From: Nitrospirales bacterium
GTDB lineage: Bacteria; Nitrospirota; Nitrospiria; Nitrospirales; UBA8639
Direction: 5' to 3'
Length of the DNA stretch: 43,633 bases
NCBI GenBank assembly: GCA_020027205.1
Contig: JAHRAQ010000006.1
Coordinates: 1 to 43,633, forward strand
The notes beneath the pieces were generated by a model, which saw only the letters and a program-made list of their open reading frames with translations, was not told the origin of the DNA and made no database searches. The position numbers were made by a program, and so were the translations under genes. Positions 13,954 through 22,190 of this stretch are shown in pieces (position 1 is the first letter of the stretch; the number at the start of each line of letters is the position of its first letter).

Positions 13954-14014
13954 GGATGGATTCCGCGCACCCACGGTTCTCCTGCCAATGGACGTCCGTG
14001 ACGCGGAATGACGG
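13954..14014 (+). repeat. 61-bp large-loop palindromic repeat variant
   Basis: GGATGGATTCCGCG (13954-13967) pairs with CGCGGAATGACGG (14002-14014) around a 34-nt loop containing CTGCCAATGG. The same architecture recurs at 19277-19336. Confidence 0.75.
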
Positions 14015-14020
14015 AAATCA

Positions 14021-14056
14021 GGATGGATTCCCGACAAAAGACGTCGGGAATGACGG
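14021..14056 (+). repeat. 36-bp palindromic repeat copy
   Basis: Plus-oriented core with loop CAAAAGACG, directly adjacent to the large-loop variant. Confidence 0.85.
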
Positions 14057-14128
14057 AGGGGGGCAAACGCTGTCATGCCCGCGTTCCGTCGTCATACCCT
14101 CCTTCCGCCGTCCCCGCATCCCCTCTTT

Positions 14129-14170
14129 CCGTCATTCCCGACATTTTTAATCGGGGGTCGGGAATGACGG
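14129..14170. repeat. Hybrid palindromic repeat
   Basis: CCGTCATTCCCGA at the left end and TCGGGAATGACGG at the right end, so both ends carry the same half. It looks like a recombinant of two oppositely oriented copies. Confidence 0.7.
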
Positions 14171-14233
14171 AGGAGGGAGACAAATGCCGTTGTCCCCGCG
14201 TCCCTCCTCTTCCGTCACACCCGCTTTCTCTTT

Positions 14234-14262
14234 CCGTCATACCGGCGAAAGCCGGTATCCAG
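14234..14262 (-). repeat. CCGGCGAAAGCCGG-type palindrome
   Basis: CCGTCATACCGGCGAAAGCCGGTATCCAG shape: stem ACCGGC/GCCGGT around GAAA. This is a widespread bacterial intergenic repeat type (compare Neisseria dRS3-like repeats) with the same GTCAT and ATCC flanks as the local family. Confidence 0.65.
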
Positions 14263-14310
14263 TCTCTCCTTCCATCATTCCAATCCACATCTTTAACTCT
14301 TTGATTTTAC

Positions 14311-14338
14311 TTGACAAAAATATCTGTTTTCCTATAAT
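14311..14338 (+). promoter_or_regulatory. Near-consensus promoter of the dcw cluster
   Basis: TTGACA (14311-14316), 16-bp spacer, TATAAT (14333-14338), both hexamers perfect. It lies in an unusually AT-rich stretch 45 nt before rsmH and is the strongest promoter visible in the window. Confidence 0.9.
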
Positions 14339-14347
14339 TCTCCCGTT

Positions 14348-14377
14348 AAGTGGTAGAAAGTGGTAAAAAATGGTTTG
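14348..14377 (+). promoter_or_regulatory. Three 10-bp direct repeats resembling MraZ boxes
   Basis: AAGTGGTAGA, AAGTGGTAAA and AAATGGTTTG run head to tail with exact 10-bp periodicity between the -10 and the rsmH start. MraZ, the dcw repressor, binds short direct repeats with one-turn spacing (TGGGN in E. coli, AAAGTG-type in mycoplasmas). The position would block transcription start. No mraZ gene is present between here and rsmH. Confidence 0.65.
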
Positions 14378-14382
14378 AGTAA

Positions 14383-15339
14383 ATGGCTACCGGGAAGGCA
14401 GGGCCTGGGCAGGCCGTTCATATTCCGGTGTTGGCGGAGGAGGTTGTGGCGTGGCTGTGTCCGCGAACGCAAGGGTGGTATCTCGATTGCACCGTCGGGC
14501 TGGGCGGCACGGCGGAACGCATTCTGCAATGCAGCGGCCCCGGCGGGATGCTGATTGGACTTGACCATGACCCGTCGGCGATTGCCCATGCGCGCGCGCG
14601 GCTGCACCCCTACCGGGACAGGGTCCGACTCATGTGTGAAAACTTTCGGCATGTGACATCGGCGATGCGCGCGGCCCGTCGAACGCGCGTGGACGGCATT
14701 CTGTTCGATTTGGGCCTGTCGTCCGCGCAGTTGGCGCAGCCCGAACGCGGGTTCAGTTTTCAACAGGACGGCCCGTTGGATATGCGCATGAATCCCGACG
14801 GCGGACCGACGGCGGACGTCCTCGTCAATACCCTGCCCGAAACACACCTCGCCTCGATCATTCACACGCTGGGAGAGGAACGCTACGCGCGGCGCATCGC
14901 CCGGGCCATCGTTCGTGCCCGCCGCCTCGCGCCGCTACGCACCACCATGGCCTTGTCCGGGGTGGTGCGGCAGGCCGTGCCCCGGTCGTATCGGGGCGGG
15001 CGCCTGCATCCCGCGACCCGGACGTTTCAGGCGTTTCGCCTGGCCGTCAATGACGAACTGGGCGCGCTGACCGCCGCGCTCGGCGACGTGACGGAGTTGC
15101 TGGCGCCGGGCGGGCGGCTGTGCGTGATTGCGTTTCATTCCCTGGAAGACCGGGTGGTCAAACACGCGTTTCGGCGCGTCGCGCGGGAGGCGCCGGCGCA
15201 ATGGACCATCCTGACGAAAAAACCCGTGGTGCCCGCCGGGGAAGAACGAACGGCCAACCCGCGCGCGCGGAGCGCGAAGTTGCGCGTCATGGAGCGCGCG
15301 CCGGCGGCGGCGGGCGCGGGCGGCGCGGGGCGCGCATGA
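14383..15339 (+). CDS. rsmH: 16S rRNA (cytosine1402-N4)-methyltransferase
   Basis: 318 residues. HIPVLAEEVVAWL and DCTVGLGGTAERIL form the SAM site, FDLGLSSAQLAQPERGFSFQ is the family signature, then AFQAFRLAVNDEL and CVIAFHSLEDRVVKHAF follow, with NPRARSAKLRVMER at the C-terminus. It methylates N4 of C1402 in the ribosomal P site. It is normally the second gene of dcw clusters after mraZ; here it is the first. The last codons overlap ftsL by the ATGA arrangement at 15336. Confidence 0.97.
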   Translation: MATGKAGPGQAVHIPVLAEEVVAWLCPRTQGWYLDCTVGLGGTAERILQCSGPGGMLIGLDHDPSAIAHARARLHPYRDRVRLMCENFRHVTSAMRAARRTRVDGILFDLGLSSAQLAQPERGFSFQQDGPLDMRMNPDGGPTADVLVNTLPETHLASIIHTLGEERYARRIARAIVRARRLAPLRTTMALSGVVRQAVPRSYRGGRLHPATRTFQAFRLAVNDELGALTAALGDVTELLAPGGRLCVIAFHSLEDRVVKHAFRRVAREAPAQWTILTKKPVVPAGEERTANPRARSAKLRVMERAPAAAGAGGAGRA

Positions 15340-15665
15340 AACCGGCGCTCTGGACGCTGCTGCTGGCGGCCCTCGGCGGCGTGCTGCTCTTTTACGTGTG
15401 GGGCAGGGTGGACGTGGTGCGCGTGGGGTATGAACTGGACGCGCTCTCACGGCGGAAAGCGGCCCTGGAGCAGGAGCATGACCGTCTGCGGATTCGACTC
15501 TCGCAATTAATGGCGCCCGACCGGATTGCCGCGGAAGCAAACGCGAAATTGAAGATGACCCGGCCCGGCCCTCAACAAGTGGTGCTGGTGCCGATGCGCG
15601 CGCGTGACAACAGGCCGCGCGCCGGCGCGCCGGCGTTGCGGTTCACCCATCTCGCGGGAGACTGA
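15336..15665 (+). CDS. ftsL: Cell division protein FtsL
   Basis: 109 residues. Short cytoplasmic start, one transmembrane helix (about 4-22, LWTLLLAALGGVLLFYVW), then a periplasmic coiled coil (GYELDALSRRKAALEQEHDRLRIRLSQL) and LKMTRPGPQQVVLV, which is the usual C-terminal consensus. FtsL recruits FtsB/FtsQ and activates FtsWI. The start overlaps the rsmH stop by 4 nt. The tail after residue 85 is Arg-rich and not conserved. Confidence 0.9.
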   Translation: MKPALWTLLLAALGGVLLFYVWGRVDVVRVGYELDALSRRKAALEQEHDRLRIRLSQLMAPDRIAAEANAKLKMTRPGPQQVVLVPMRARDNRPRAGAPALRFTHLAGD

Positions 15666-15667
15666 CG

Positions 15668-17455
15668 ATGCCCCCGTTGTTTCTGCCCCACAAGTCCGAT
15701 GCGCGCGCGGCGGAGTCCGGCCGGCGGACGTGCCTGGTGTTGTGTTTTCTTGTGACCTTTGCCGCGCTGCTGTTTCGGTTTTTTGATCTTCAGGTGCTGC
15801 AGGCGGACAGGATGGCGGAGAAAGCCCGTCGTCAGCATGAGAAGACCGTCACGCTCGGCTCCAGCCGTGGCGCCATTCTGGATCGACAAGGGCGGCCGCT
15901 GGCGTTGAATCGCGACGCCGTCTCGGTGTTTGCCACGCCGGCGGCCATTGAACGCCCGCGCGCGGTGGCGCGCCAACTGGCGCAGGCGTTGGGTGTGCCG
16001 AGGGAACCGCTCGAACAACGCCTGCGCGCCGACCGGGAGTTTGTGTGGGTGAAACGGAAAGTGCCCGACGCCTCCGGCGACCTGGTGCGGGGTCTCGAGA
16101 TTCCCGGAGTGGACGTCCTTGTCGAAGCGCGCCGGTTTTATCCCAAGGGGACGTTGCTGGCGCACGTCCTGGGATTTGCGGGCATGGACAGCCAGGGGCT
16201 GGAGGGCGTGGAGCATGGGTATGACCGGCATCTGCGCGGCCCCGTCCGGCGGGTGGTGCTGCATCGGGACGCGCTGGGGCGCGTGATTATTCCCGAAGAC
16301 CGGCCCATGCCGCGCGGTCTGTCGGGCCATGCGCTGCATCTGACGATTGAAGAAGGCATTCAGTATATCGCGGAGCAGGCGTTGGAGCGGGCGGTGCGGG
16401 ACACGCAGGCGCGCGGCGGGGCGATTCTGGTGATGGAGCCGTCCACCGGCGAGATTCTGGCGTGGACGATTCGTCCCACGTTTGATCCGAACGACATCCG
16501 GCGGACGTCGCCGGAGCGGTGGCGCAACCGGGCCATCACCGACCCCTATGAGCCGGGGTCGACGCTGAAGGTGGTGCTGTCCGCCGCCGCGCTGGAGATG
16601 GACCGGGTGCGGCCGGGGACGCTGCTGTACGCGGGGGACGGCGAGGTGCCGATTCAGGGGACGGTGATTCACGACCATGAGCGGGCCGGGTGGGTGACGT
16701 TTCGTGAAGCGGTGCGGCAGTCGAGCAACGTGGCGTTTGTGAAAATGTCGCTGGCGATGGGCGGGGACGCGGTGTACCGGTTTTTGCGGGCGTTCGGGTT
16801 TGGGGAGAAAACCGGCATCGATCTGCCCGGCGAGTCCGTCGGGATTCTGCGAAGCCCGGAGCGCTGGAGCCGGCGGACGCTGCCGTCGCTGGCCATCGGG
16901 CAGGAAATTGCCGTGACGCCGTTGCAGTTGACGACGGCGGTGTCGGCCGTCGCCAACCAGGGCTGGCTGATGCGGCCGTTTCTGGTGCGGGAGATTTCGG
17001 ACGGGCAGGGGCGCGTGGTCTGGACGCAGGCGCCGCGGATTCGCCGGCGTCCCATTAACGCCGAGACGGCGAAGACGGTGACGGCGTTGCTGGTGGACGT
17101 GGTGGAGCACGGGACGGGGAAGCGCGCGGCGGTGCCGGGGTATCGGGTGGCGGGCAAGACGGGGACGGCGCAGAAGGTGGATGCGGAGACGGGGATGTAT
17201 TCGTCGACGAAATCCATCGCGTCGTTTGTGGGGTTTGTGCCGGCGGGGGATCCGAAGTTGGCGATGCTGGTGCTGATTGATGAGCCGCAGGGGCCGGCCT
17301 GGGGCGGGGTGGTGGCGGCGCCGGTGTTTCGTGAGGTGGCGGAACAGGTGCTCCGGTATTTGGGTGTGGCGCCGCTGCCGAAGACGGCGGAGGGCGGTCT
17401 CCGGCCGGAGGTGCGCGCGGAACGGGCGGCTCGACCGGCAGGGGGGCGGGGATGA
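15668..17455 (+). CDS. ftsI: Septal peptidoglycan transpeptidase FtsI (PBP3)
   Basis: 595 residues. One N-terminal membrane helix (about 22-41), a dimerisation/pedestal domain with SSRGAILDRQGRPLALN, and a transpeptidase domain with the catalytic tetrad Ser298-TLK301 in EPGSTLKVV, Ser352-Ser-Asn354 and Lys497-Thr-Gly. No PASTA domains. It crosslinks septal peptidoglycan with FtsW. It lies 2 nt after ftsL. The second half of the gene shifts to almost exclusive G-ending codons (GGG, GTG, GCG), and the last about 20 codons are low-complexity before the repeat element that follows. Confidence 0.96.
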   Translation: MPPLFLPHKSDARAAESGRRTCLVLCFLVTFAALLFRFFDLQVLQADRMAEKARRQHEKTVTLGSSRGAILDRQGRPLALNRDAVSVFATPAAIERPRAVARQLAQALGVPREPLEQRLRADREFVWVKRKVPDASGDLVRGLEIPGVDVLVEARRFYPKGTLLAHVLGFAGMDSQGLEGVEHGYDRHLRGPVRRVVLHRDALGRVIIPEDRPMPRGLSGHALHLTIEEGIQYIAEQALERAVRDTQARGGAILVMEPSTGEILAWTIRPTFDPNDIRRTSPERWRNRAITDPYEPGSTLKVVLSAAALEMDRVRPGTLLYAGDGEVPIQGTVIHDHERAGWVTFREAVRQSSNVAFVKMSLAMGGDAVYRFLRAFGFGEKTGIDLPGESVGILRSPERWSRRTLPSLAIGQEIAVTPLQLTTAVSAVANQGWLMRPFLVREISDGQGRVVWTQAPRIRRRPINAETAKTVTALLVDVVEHGTGKRAAVPGYRVAGKTGTAQKVDAETGMYSSTKSIASFVGFVPAGDPKLAMLVLIDEPQGPAWGGVVAAPVFREVAEQVLRYLGVAPLPKTAEGGLRPEVRAERAARPAGGRG

Positions 17456-17554
17456 CGTTGGCGGCGCGGGATGCTTCCCCTTCCGTCATTCCCTTCATTG
17501 CCACCAATGGCCGGTGGTGGAAGTTGCAGTTGGCGGCGCGGGATGTTTCCCCTT

Positions 17555-17666
17555 CCGTCATTCCCGACATCTTTAGTCGGGAATCCATCCTTCTGTTGTC
17601 CTTTTCCCCGGTTGGGACAGGGAAAAAGAAGGATGGATTCCCGATTAAAAACGTCGGGAATGACAG
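17555..17666. repeat. Composite inverted pair of palindromic repeats between ftsI and murE
   Basis: A minus-oriented 36-bp core (17555-17590) and a plus-oriented core (17631-17666) face each other around a centre containing CCCGGTTGGGACAGGG. The whole 112 bp can fold into one long hairpin. The same layout occurs at 20958-21066 and 26437-26552. Confidence 0.8.
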
Positions 17667-17681
17667 AAAGAGAAAGCGGGG

Positions 17682-19253
17682 ATGACGTTGGCGGAGTTGC
17701 TGGTGGCGGTGGAGGTTGTCGAGACGGAGGGCAATCTTGATGTGGAGGTGTCGGGCATTACGGATGATTCGCGGGCGGTCGAGCCGGGCGGGGTGTTTGT
17801 GGCGGTGAAGGGGCAGCGGACGGATGGCCATGGGTTTGTCGATGAGGCGTGCCGGCGGGGGGCGGCGGGGGTGGTGGTGCAGGTGGGAGAGGAGAAGGAA
17901 GGCAAAGGCAAAGGAAGGATGGATTCCCGATTCACAATGTCGGGAATGACGGAAGGAAGGGGCCCCGCCTGGGTCACGGTGCGCGATTCCCGGAAGGCGT
18001 TGGGGCGGTTGGCGGCGCGGTTTTTCGAACAGCCGTCGGAGTCGCTGGCGATGGTGGGCGTGACGGGGACGAACGGCAAAACGACGGTGGCGCACGTCTG
18101 TCGGGCGTTGCTGGAGTCGGCGGGGTGTCGGACAGGCATCATCGGGACGGTGGGGTACGCGTTTGGCGACGTGACGGCGGCGGCGACGCACACGACGCCG
18201 GGGGCGGTGGCGTTGCAGTCGTTGTTGCGGCGGATGGTGTCGGCGGGGATGGCGGCGGCGGTGGTGGAGGTGTCGTCGCACGCGCTGGAGATGGATCGAG
18301 TCGAGGGCTGCGCGTTTGATGTGGCGGTGTTCACGAATTTAACCCGCGACCATCTGGATTTTCACGGCGATATGGAATCGTACTATCGGGCGAAGGCGCG
18401 GCTGTTCGGGGTCGGCGCGCGGGATGCCGGCGCGCGGCTCACGCGGGCCGCCGCGCGTCGTCCCGCGCGGGCGATAGTGAACATCGACGATGAATGGGGC
18501 GCGCGGCTGGCGGCGGAGACGGCGGCGCCGGTGTGGACGTGCGCGTTGCGCCGGCGGGCGGACCTGGAAGCGCGGGACGTGGCGTTGTCGCCGGAAGGGA
18601 CGCGGTTCACGGCGCGGACGCCGGCGGGCGAGGCGGAGATTCGAACGGCGTTGGTGGGCGAGCACAACGTGTCGAATCTCCTGGCGGGGATCGGCGTCGG
18701 TCTGGCGCGCGGGTTGTCGTTGGAAGTCATGCGGGAAGGCATCAGGAATTTCCGCGCGGTGCCGGGGCGGTTTGAGCGCGTGGACGCCGGGCAGGCGTTT
18801 GCGGTGATCGTGGATTACGCGCATACGGAAGACGCGCTGGCGCGGCTGCTGGCGGCGGCGCGGGAGTTGCGGACGGGACGGCTGCTGACGGTCGTTGGCT
18901 GCGGCGGGGATCGTGACCGGGGGAAACGGGCGCCCATGGGGCGGGTGGCCGCGCAACACAGCGACGCGGTGTTTCTGACTTCGGACAATCCGCGCACCGA
19001 AGACCCCGGCGCCATTCTGCGCGAGGTGGAACAGGGGGCGCTGGAGGTGGCCGAATCGGAACGGGGCGCGTGCGTTGTGATTCCCGACCGGCGCGCCGCC
19101 ATACAGGCCGCGCTGCGCGAGGCCCGCGCGGGCGACATGGTGCTGATCGCCGGGAAAGGGCATGAGGATTATCAAATCATCGGCCGGACGCGGCATCATT
19201 TTGACGACCGGGAAGTCGCCCGCGAACTGCTGGCGGCGTTGCGGAAGGGGTGA
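17682..19253 (+). CDS. murE: UDP-MurNAc-L-Ala-D-Glu:meso-diaminopimelate ligase with an inserted palindromic-element peptide
   Basis: 523 residues. Domain 1 contains DDSRAVEPGGVFVAVKG. The ATP site is GVTGTNGKTT (Lys133), followed by SSHALEMDRV, TNLTRDHLDFHG and the C-terminal DNPRTEDP (Asp435), the motif specific for meso-DAP rather than lysine. It adds the third stem residue in the cytoplasm. Residues about 71-93 (EKEGKGKGRMDSRFTMSGM...) are not homologous to other MurE proteins: they are the translation of a 36-bp palindromic repeat at 17917-17952 plus purine-rich flanks, lying in the variable loop between domain 1 strands just before WVTVRDSRKAL. The insertion keeps the frame, so the enzyme is probably functional. 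The ATG is preceded by repeat-derived GAAAGCGGGG. Confidence 0.95.
   Translation: MTLAELLVAVEVVETEGNLDVEVSGITDDSRAVEPGGVFVAVKGQRTDGHGFVDEACRRGAAGVVVQVGEEKEGKGKGRMDSRFTMSGMTEGRGPAWVTVRDSRKALGRLAARFFEQPSESLAMVGVTGTNGKTTVAHVCRALLESAGCRTGIIGTVGYAFGDVTAAATHTTPGAVALQSLLRRMVSAGMAAAVVEVSSHALEMDRVEGCAFDVAVFTNLTRDHLDFHGDMESYYRAKARLFGVGARDAGARLTRAAARRPARAIVNIDDEWGARLAAETAAPVWTCALRRRADLEARDVALSPEGTRFTARTPAGEAEIRTALVGEHNVSNLLAGIGVGLARGLSLEVMREGIRNFRAVPGRFERVDAGQAFAVIVDYAHTEDALARLLAAARELRTGRLLTVVGCGGDRDRGKRAPMGRVAAQHSDAVFLTSDNPRTEDPGAILREVEQGALEVAESERGACVVIPDRRAAIQAALREARAGDMVLIAGKGHEDYQIIGRTRHHFDDREVARELLAALRKG
17917..17952 (+). repeat. Palindromic repeat inserted in frame within murE
   Basis: GGATGGATTCCCGA, loop TTCACAATG, TCGGGAATGACGG, read in the frame that gives RMDSRFTMSGMTEG. 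This frame has no stop, unlike the frame WIPD followed by TAA/TGA in many copies. Confidence 0.9.
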
Positions 19254-19276
19254 GGGGATGGCCGATGGTATCTGTC

Positions 19277-19336
19277 GGATGGATTCCGCGTGCGGACGGC
19301 TCTGCGGCCAATGGTGTCGAGGGCGCGGAATGACGG
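19277..19336 (+). repeat. Large-loop palindromic repeat variant between murE and murF
   Basis: GGATGGATTCCGCG (19277-19290) and CGCGGAATGACGG (19324-19336) enclose a loop with CGGCCAATGG, parallel to 13954-14014. The purine-rich flank supplies part of the murF leader. Confidence 0.75.
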
Positions 19337-19366
19337 AGGGGGAATGACGGCGAAGGGGTGTTTGTC

Positions 19367-20791
19367 ATGACGGGATGGACGGGACAGGACCTGCTGGACG
19401 CCACGGGCGGAACGCTGGTGCGGGGCGCGCCGGGGCGGCGGGTGCGCGGCGTGTGCACGGATTCCCGCGCGGTTCGCAAGGGGGATGTGTTTGTCGCCAT
19501 GAAAGGCGAGCGGCATGACGGCCATCGGTTTGTCGACGACGTGTTCACTCGCGGCGCGGCGGGGGCGGTGGTGGAATCCGTCCCACGGTGGACGCCGGGC
19601 GGCGGCGCGCGGCCGGCGCGGCGGAGCGTGCGGCGCGCCGAACCGTTCATCGTCCGGGTGAAGGACACGGTGCGCGCGTATCAGGATCTGGCGGCCTTTC
19701 ATCGCGCGCGGTTTGAGATTCCGGTCATCGCGGTGACGGGGAGCAACGGAAAAACCACCACGAAGGAGATGGTCGCGAACGCGCTGGGTCAACGGTGGCG
19801 TCTCAAAAAAACCGCCGGCAACGCGAACAACCGCATCGGGCTGCCCCGCACGGTGCTGGGGTTGACGGCGTCCCATCAACTGGCGGTGCTGGAGTTCGGC
19901 GTCGATGCGGAAGGGCAGACGGCGCGGCTGGCGGAAATTGCCCGGCCGACCGTGGGCGTCATCACGAACGTCGGCGCGGATCATCTGGAGTTCTTCGGCG
20001 ACGTGGACGGCTCCGCCCGCGCGAAGGCGGAACTGCTGGCGTATCTGCCCCGCGACGGCGCCGTGATTCTGAACGCCGATGATCCGTATTACGGATTTTT
20101 CCGCCGCCGCGCCCGGTGCCCGGTGGTGTCGTTCGGCTTTGGCCGCCGGGCGGATATTCGGGGGAGCGACGTGCGGCGGCGGGGCGCGCGCACGGAGTTT
20201 CGTCTGCATGTGACCGGGCGCGCGCGCGCGCATCACCTGTCGCTCCGCGTGCACGGCGCGCACAACGTGCTGAACGCGCTGGCGGCGGTGGCGGTGGGGC
20301 ACACGCTGGGGCTGTCGGTCGCCAAGGCGGCCGCCGGCTTGCGCCGCTTTCGACCGGCGGCGATGCGGTCGCAGGTGGTGTCGCGGCGGGGGCTGACGGT
20401 GATTCAGGATTGTTACAACGCCAATCCGGATTCAATGAAAGCGGCGCTGACGTTGTTGCGGGACGTGGGCGCAGGCCGGCGGACGATTGCCGTGCTGGGG
20501 GACATGCTGGAACTGGGGGCGAAGGCGCGGGCGTACCACGCGGACGCGGGGGCGTTTGCGGCGGACTGCCGGATTGCCCGGTTGATTGCCTGCGGGCGGT
20601 TTGGCCGGGCGATGGCGCGCGGGGCGGCGGCGCGGGGCATGGTGCGGTCGCAGATTGTGGAGGCGCGGGATGTGCGGGGCGCGACGCGGGCGTTGAATCG
20701 ACTGGCGCGGGTCGGCGACGTGGTGTTGGTGAAGGGGTCTCGCGGGATGGGGATGGAACGGGTGTTGGAGGGGTTGACGGGGAAGGATTGA
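19367..20791 (+). CDS. murF: UDP-MurNAc-tripeptide:D-alanyl-D-alanine ligase
   Basis: About 474 residues from ATG at 19367; GTG at 19358 is also possible but leaves no room for the AAGGGG ribosome-binding site. Motifs: GVCTDSRAVRKGDVFVAMKGERHDGH, ATP loop VTGSNGKTTTKEM, KTAGNANNRIGLP, LEFGVDAEGQ, ITNVGADHLE, QDCYNANPDSMKAAL and VLGDMLELG. It completes UDP-MurNAc-pentapeptide. A 40-residue Arg/Pro-rich stretch (about 72-95) is longer than usual between the first two motifs but is not repeat-derived. Confidence 0.96.
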   Translation: MTGWTGQDLLDATGGTLVRGAPGRRVRGVCTDSRAVRKGDVFVAMKGERHDGHRFVDDVFTRGAAGAVVESVPRWTPGGGARPARRSVRRAEPFIVRVKDTVRAYQDLAAFHRARFEIPVIAVTGSNGKTTTKEMVANALGQRWRLKKTAGNANNRIGLPRTVLGLTASHQLAVLEFGVDAEGQTARLAEIARPTVGVITNVGADHLEFFGDVDGSARAKAELLAYLPRDGAVILNADDPYYGFFRRRARCPVVSFGFGRRADIRGSDVRRRGARTEFRLHVTGRARAHHLSLRVHGAHNVLNALAAVAVGHTLGLSVAKAAAGLRRFRPAAMRSQVVSRRGLTVIQDCYNANPDSMKAALTLLRDVGAGRRTIAVLGDMLELGAKARAYHADAGAFAADCRIARLIACGRFGRAMARGAAARGMVRSQIVEARDVRGATRALNRLARVGDVVLVKGSRGMGMERVLEGLTGKD

Positions 20792-20818
20792 GGACAGATG
20801 AAGGGAAGGATAACTGAA

Positions 20819-20854
20819 GGATGGATTCCCGATTAAAAATGTCGGGAATGACGG
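20819..20854 (+). repeat. 36-bp palindromic repeat copy after murF
   Basis: Plus-oriented core with loop TTAAAAATG. Degenerate ATGACGG fragments follow up to 20945 in a gap of about 310 bp (20792-21103) that holds only repeats and a purine-rich mraY leader. Confidence 0.85.
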
Positions 20855-20957
20855 AAAGAAAGAATGACGGAAAGAGGGGATGACGGAGAGGAAAAATGAC
20901 GGGGAGATGGGCGGTGCGGGTATGACGACACAACGACATGACGGCATGTGTTCCCCT

Positions 20958-21066
20958 CCGTCATTCCCGACGTCTTTTGTCGGGAATCCATCTTTCTTTT
21001 GTCTTTCCTGGTTAGGGCAAGGAAACTGAAGGATGGATTCCCGACTACTAACGTTGGGAATGACGG
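20958..21066. repeat. Composite inverted pair of palindromic repeats between murF and mraY
   Basis: Minus core (20958-20993), centre with CCTGGTTAGGGCAAGG, plus core (21031-21066). Similarity to 26437-26552 extends through the centre and upstream (GACGGCAT...CCCCTCCGTC), so the composite of about 115-140 bp is itself a repeated unit. Confidence 0.85.
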
Positions 21067-21103
21067 AGTCGGAAGGGGAGACGGAGGGAGAGAGGGCACG
21101 CTG

Positions 21104-22180
21104 ATGTTGTTTTTATGGCTGTATCCGTTGCACACGGATTTCCCGATTTTCAACGTGTTTCGGTATTTGAGTTTTCGCGTCATTTACGCGGCGCTGACCG
21201 CGTTTCTGCTGGCGTTTTTTCTGGCGCCGCCCATGATTAAAAAATTGCAGGAGTTGCGGCTGGGACAGAGCATCCGCGAAGAAGGCCCGCGCCGGCATCT
21301 GGCCAAACAGGGCACGCCCACCATGGGCGGCATTCTCATTCTGTTTGCCGTGGCGCTGTCGACGCTGTTGTGGGCGGACGTGCGCAATCTCTACGTGTGG
21401 CTGGTGATGCTGTCCCTCGCCGGGTTCGGGCTGATCGGGTTTGCCGATGACTACGTGAAAATTGTGCGGCAGCGGTCCACGGGTCTGTCCGTCCTCCAGA
21501 AATTCGCGGCGCAACTCGTCATCGCCCTGGGCATCGGGCTGGTGTTTTACATGTCCGCCGGGTACTCGACGGCGTTGAGCGTGCCGTTTTTCAAAACGTT
21601 CGCGCCGGACCTGGGGCCGCTCTACATTCCGTTTGCCATTCTGGTCATCGTGGGCTGTTCCAACGCCGTGAATTTAACGGACGGGCTGGACGGGCTGGCC
21701 ATCGGCCCCGTCATCGTGGCGTCGGTGGCGTATGCCGCGGTGGCCTACGCGGCCGGCAACAGGGTGGTGGCCGACTATCTGCTGATTCCCTATATCGAAG
21801 GCGCCGGCGAACTGGCGGTGCCGATGGCGGCGGTGTTCGGGGCCAGCCTGGGTTTCCTGTGGTTCAACGCGTACCCGGCGTCGGTGTTCATGGGGGACGT
21901 GGGGTCGCTGCCGCTGGGGGCGGCGCTGGGCACGGTGGCGGTGGTCAGCAAGCAGGAGTTGCTGCTCCTGCTGGTGGGCGGGGTGTTTGTGATGGAGGCG
22001 GTCTCCGTGATTTTTCAGGTCCTGTCGTTTAAATCGCGGGGCAAACGGATTTTTTTGATGTCGCCGATTCATCATCATTTCGAAATGAAAGGCTGGGAGG
22101 AACCCAAGGTCGTGGTTCGATTATGGATCGTGGCCATTCTGCTGATGCTGTTGAGTTTGAGCACGTTGAAACTGCGGTGA
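21104..22180 (+). CDS. mraY: Phospho-MurNAc-pentapeptide translocase
   Basis: 358 residues from ATG at 21104; upstream open frame to 20948 is only repeat translation. About ten membrane helices. Signatures: [39 protein letters not shown] and the MSPIHHHFE loop. It transfers phospho-MurNAc-pentapeptide to undecaprenyl phosphate, giving lipid I. The purine-rich leader GGAGGGAGAGAGGG comes from the tail of the preceding repeat. Confidence 0.97.
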   Translation: MLFLWLYPLHTDFPIFNVFRYLSFRVIYAALTAFLLAFFLAPPMIKKLQELRLGQSIREEGPRRHLAKQGTPTMGGILILFAVALSTLLWADVRNLYVWLVMLSLAGFGLIGFADDYVKIVRQRSTGLSVLQKFAAQLVIALGIGLVFYMSAGYSTALSVPFFKTFAPDLGPLYIPFAILVIVGCSNAVNLTDGLDGLAIGPVIVASVAYAAVAYAAGNRVVADYLLIPYIEGAGELAVPMAAVFGASLGFLWFNAYPASVFMGDVGSLPLGAALGTVAVVSKQELLLLLVGGVFVMEAVSVIFQVLSFKSRGKRIFLMSPIHHHFEMKGWEEPKVVVRLWIVAILLMLLSLSTLKLR

Positions 22181-22190
22181 CGGTCAACCG

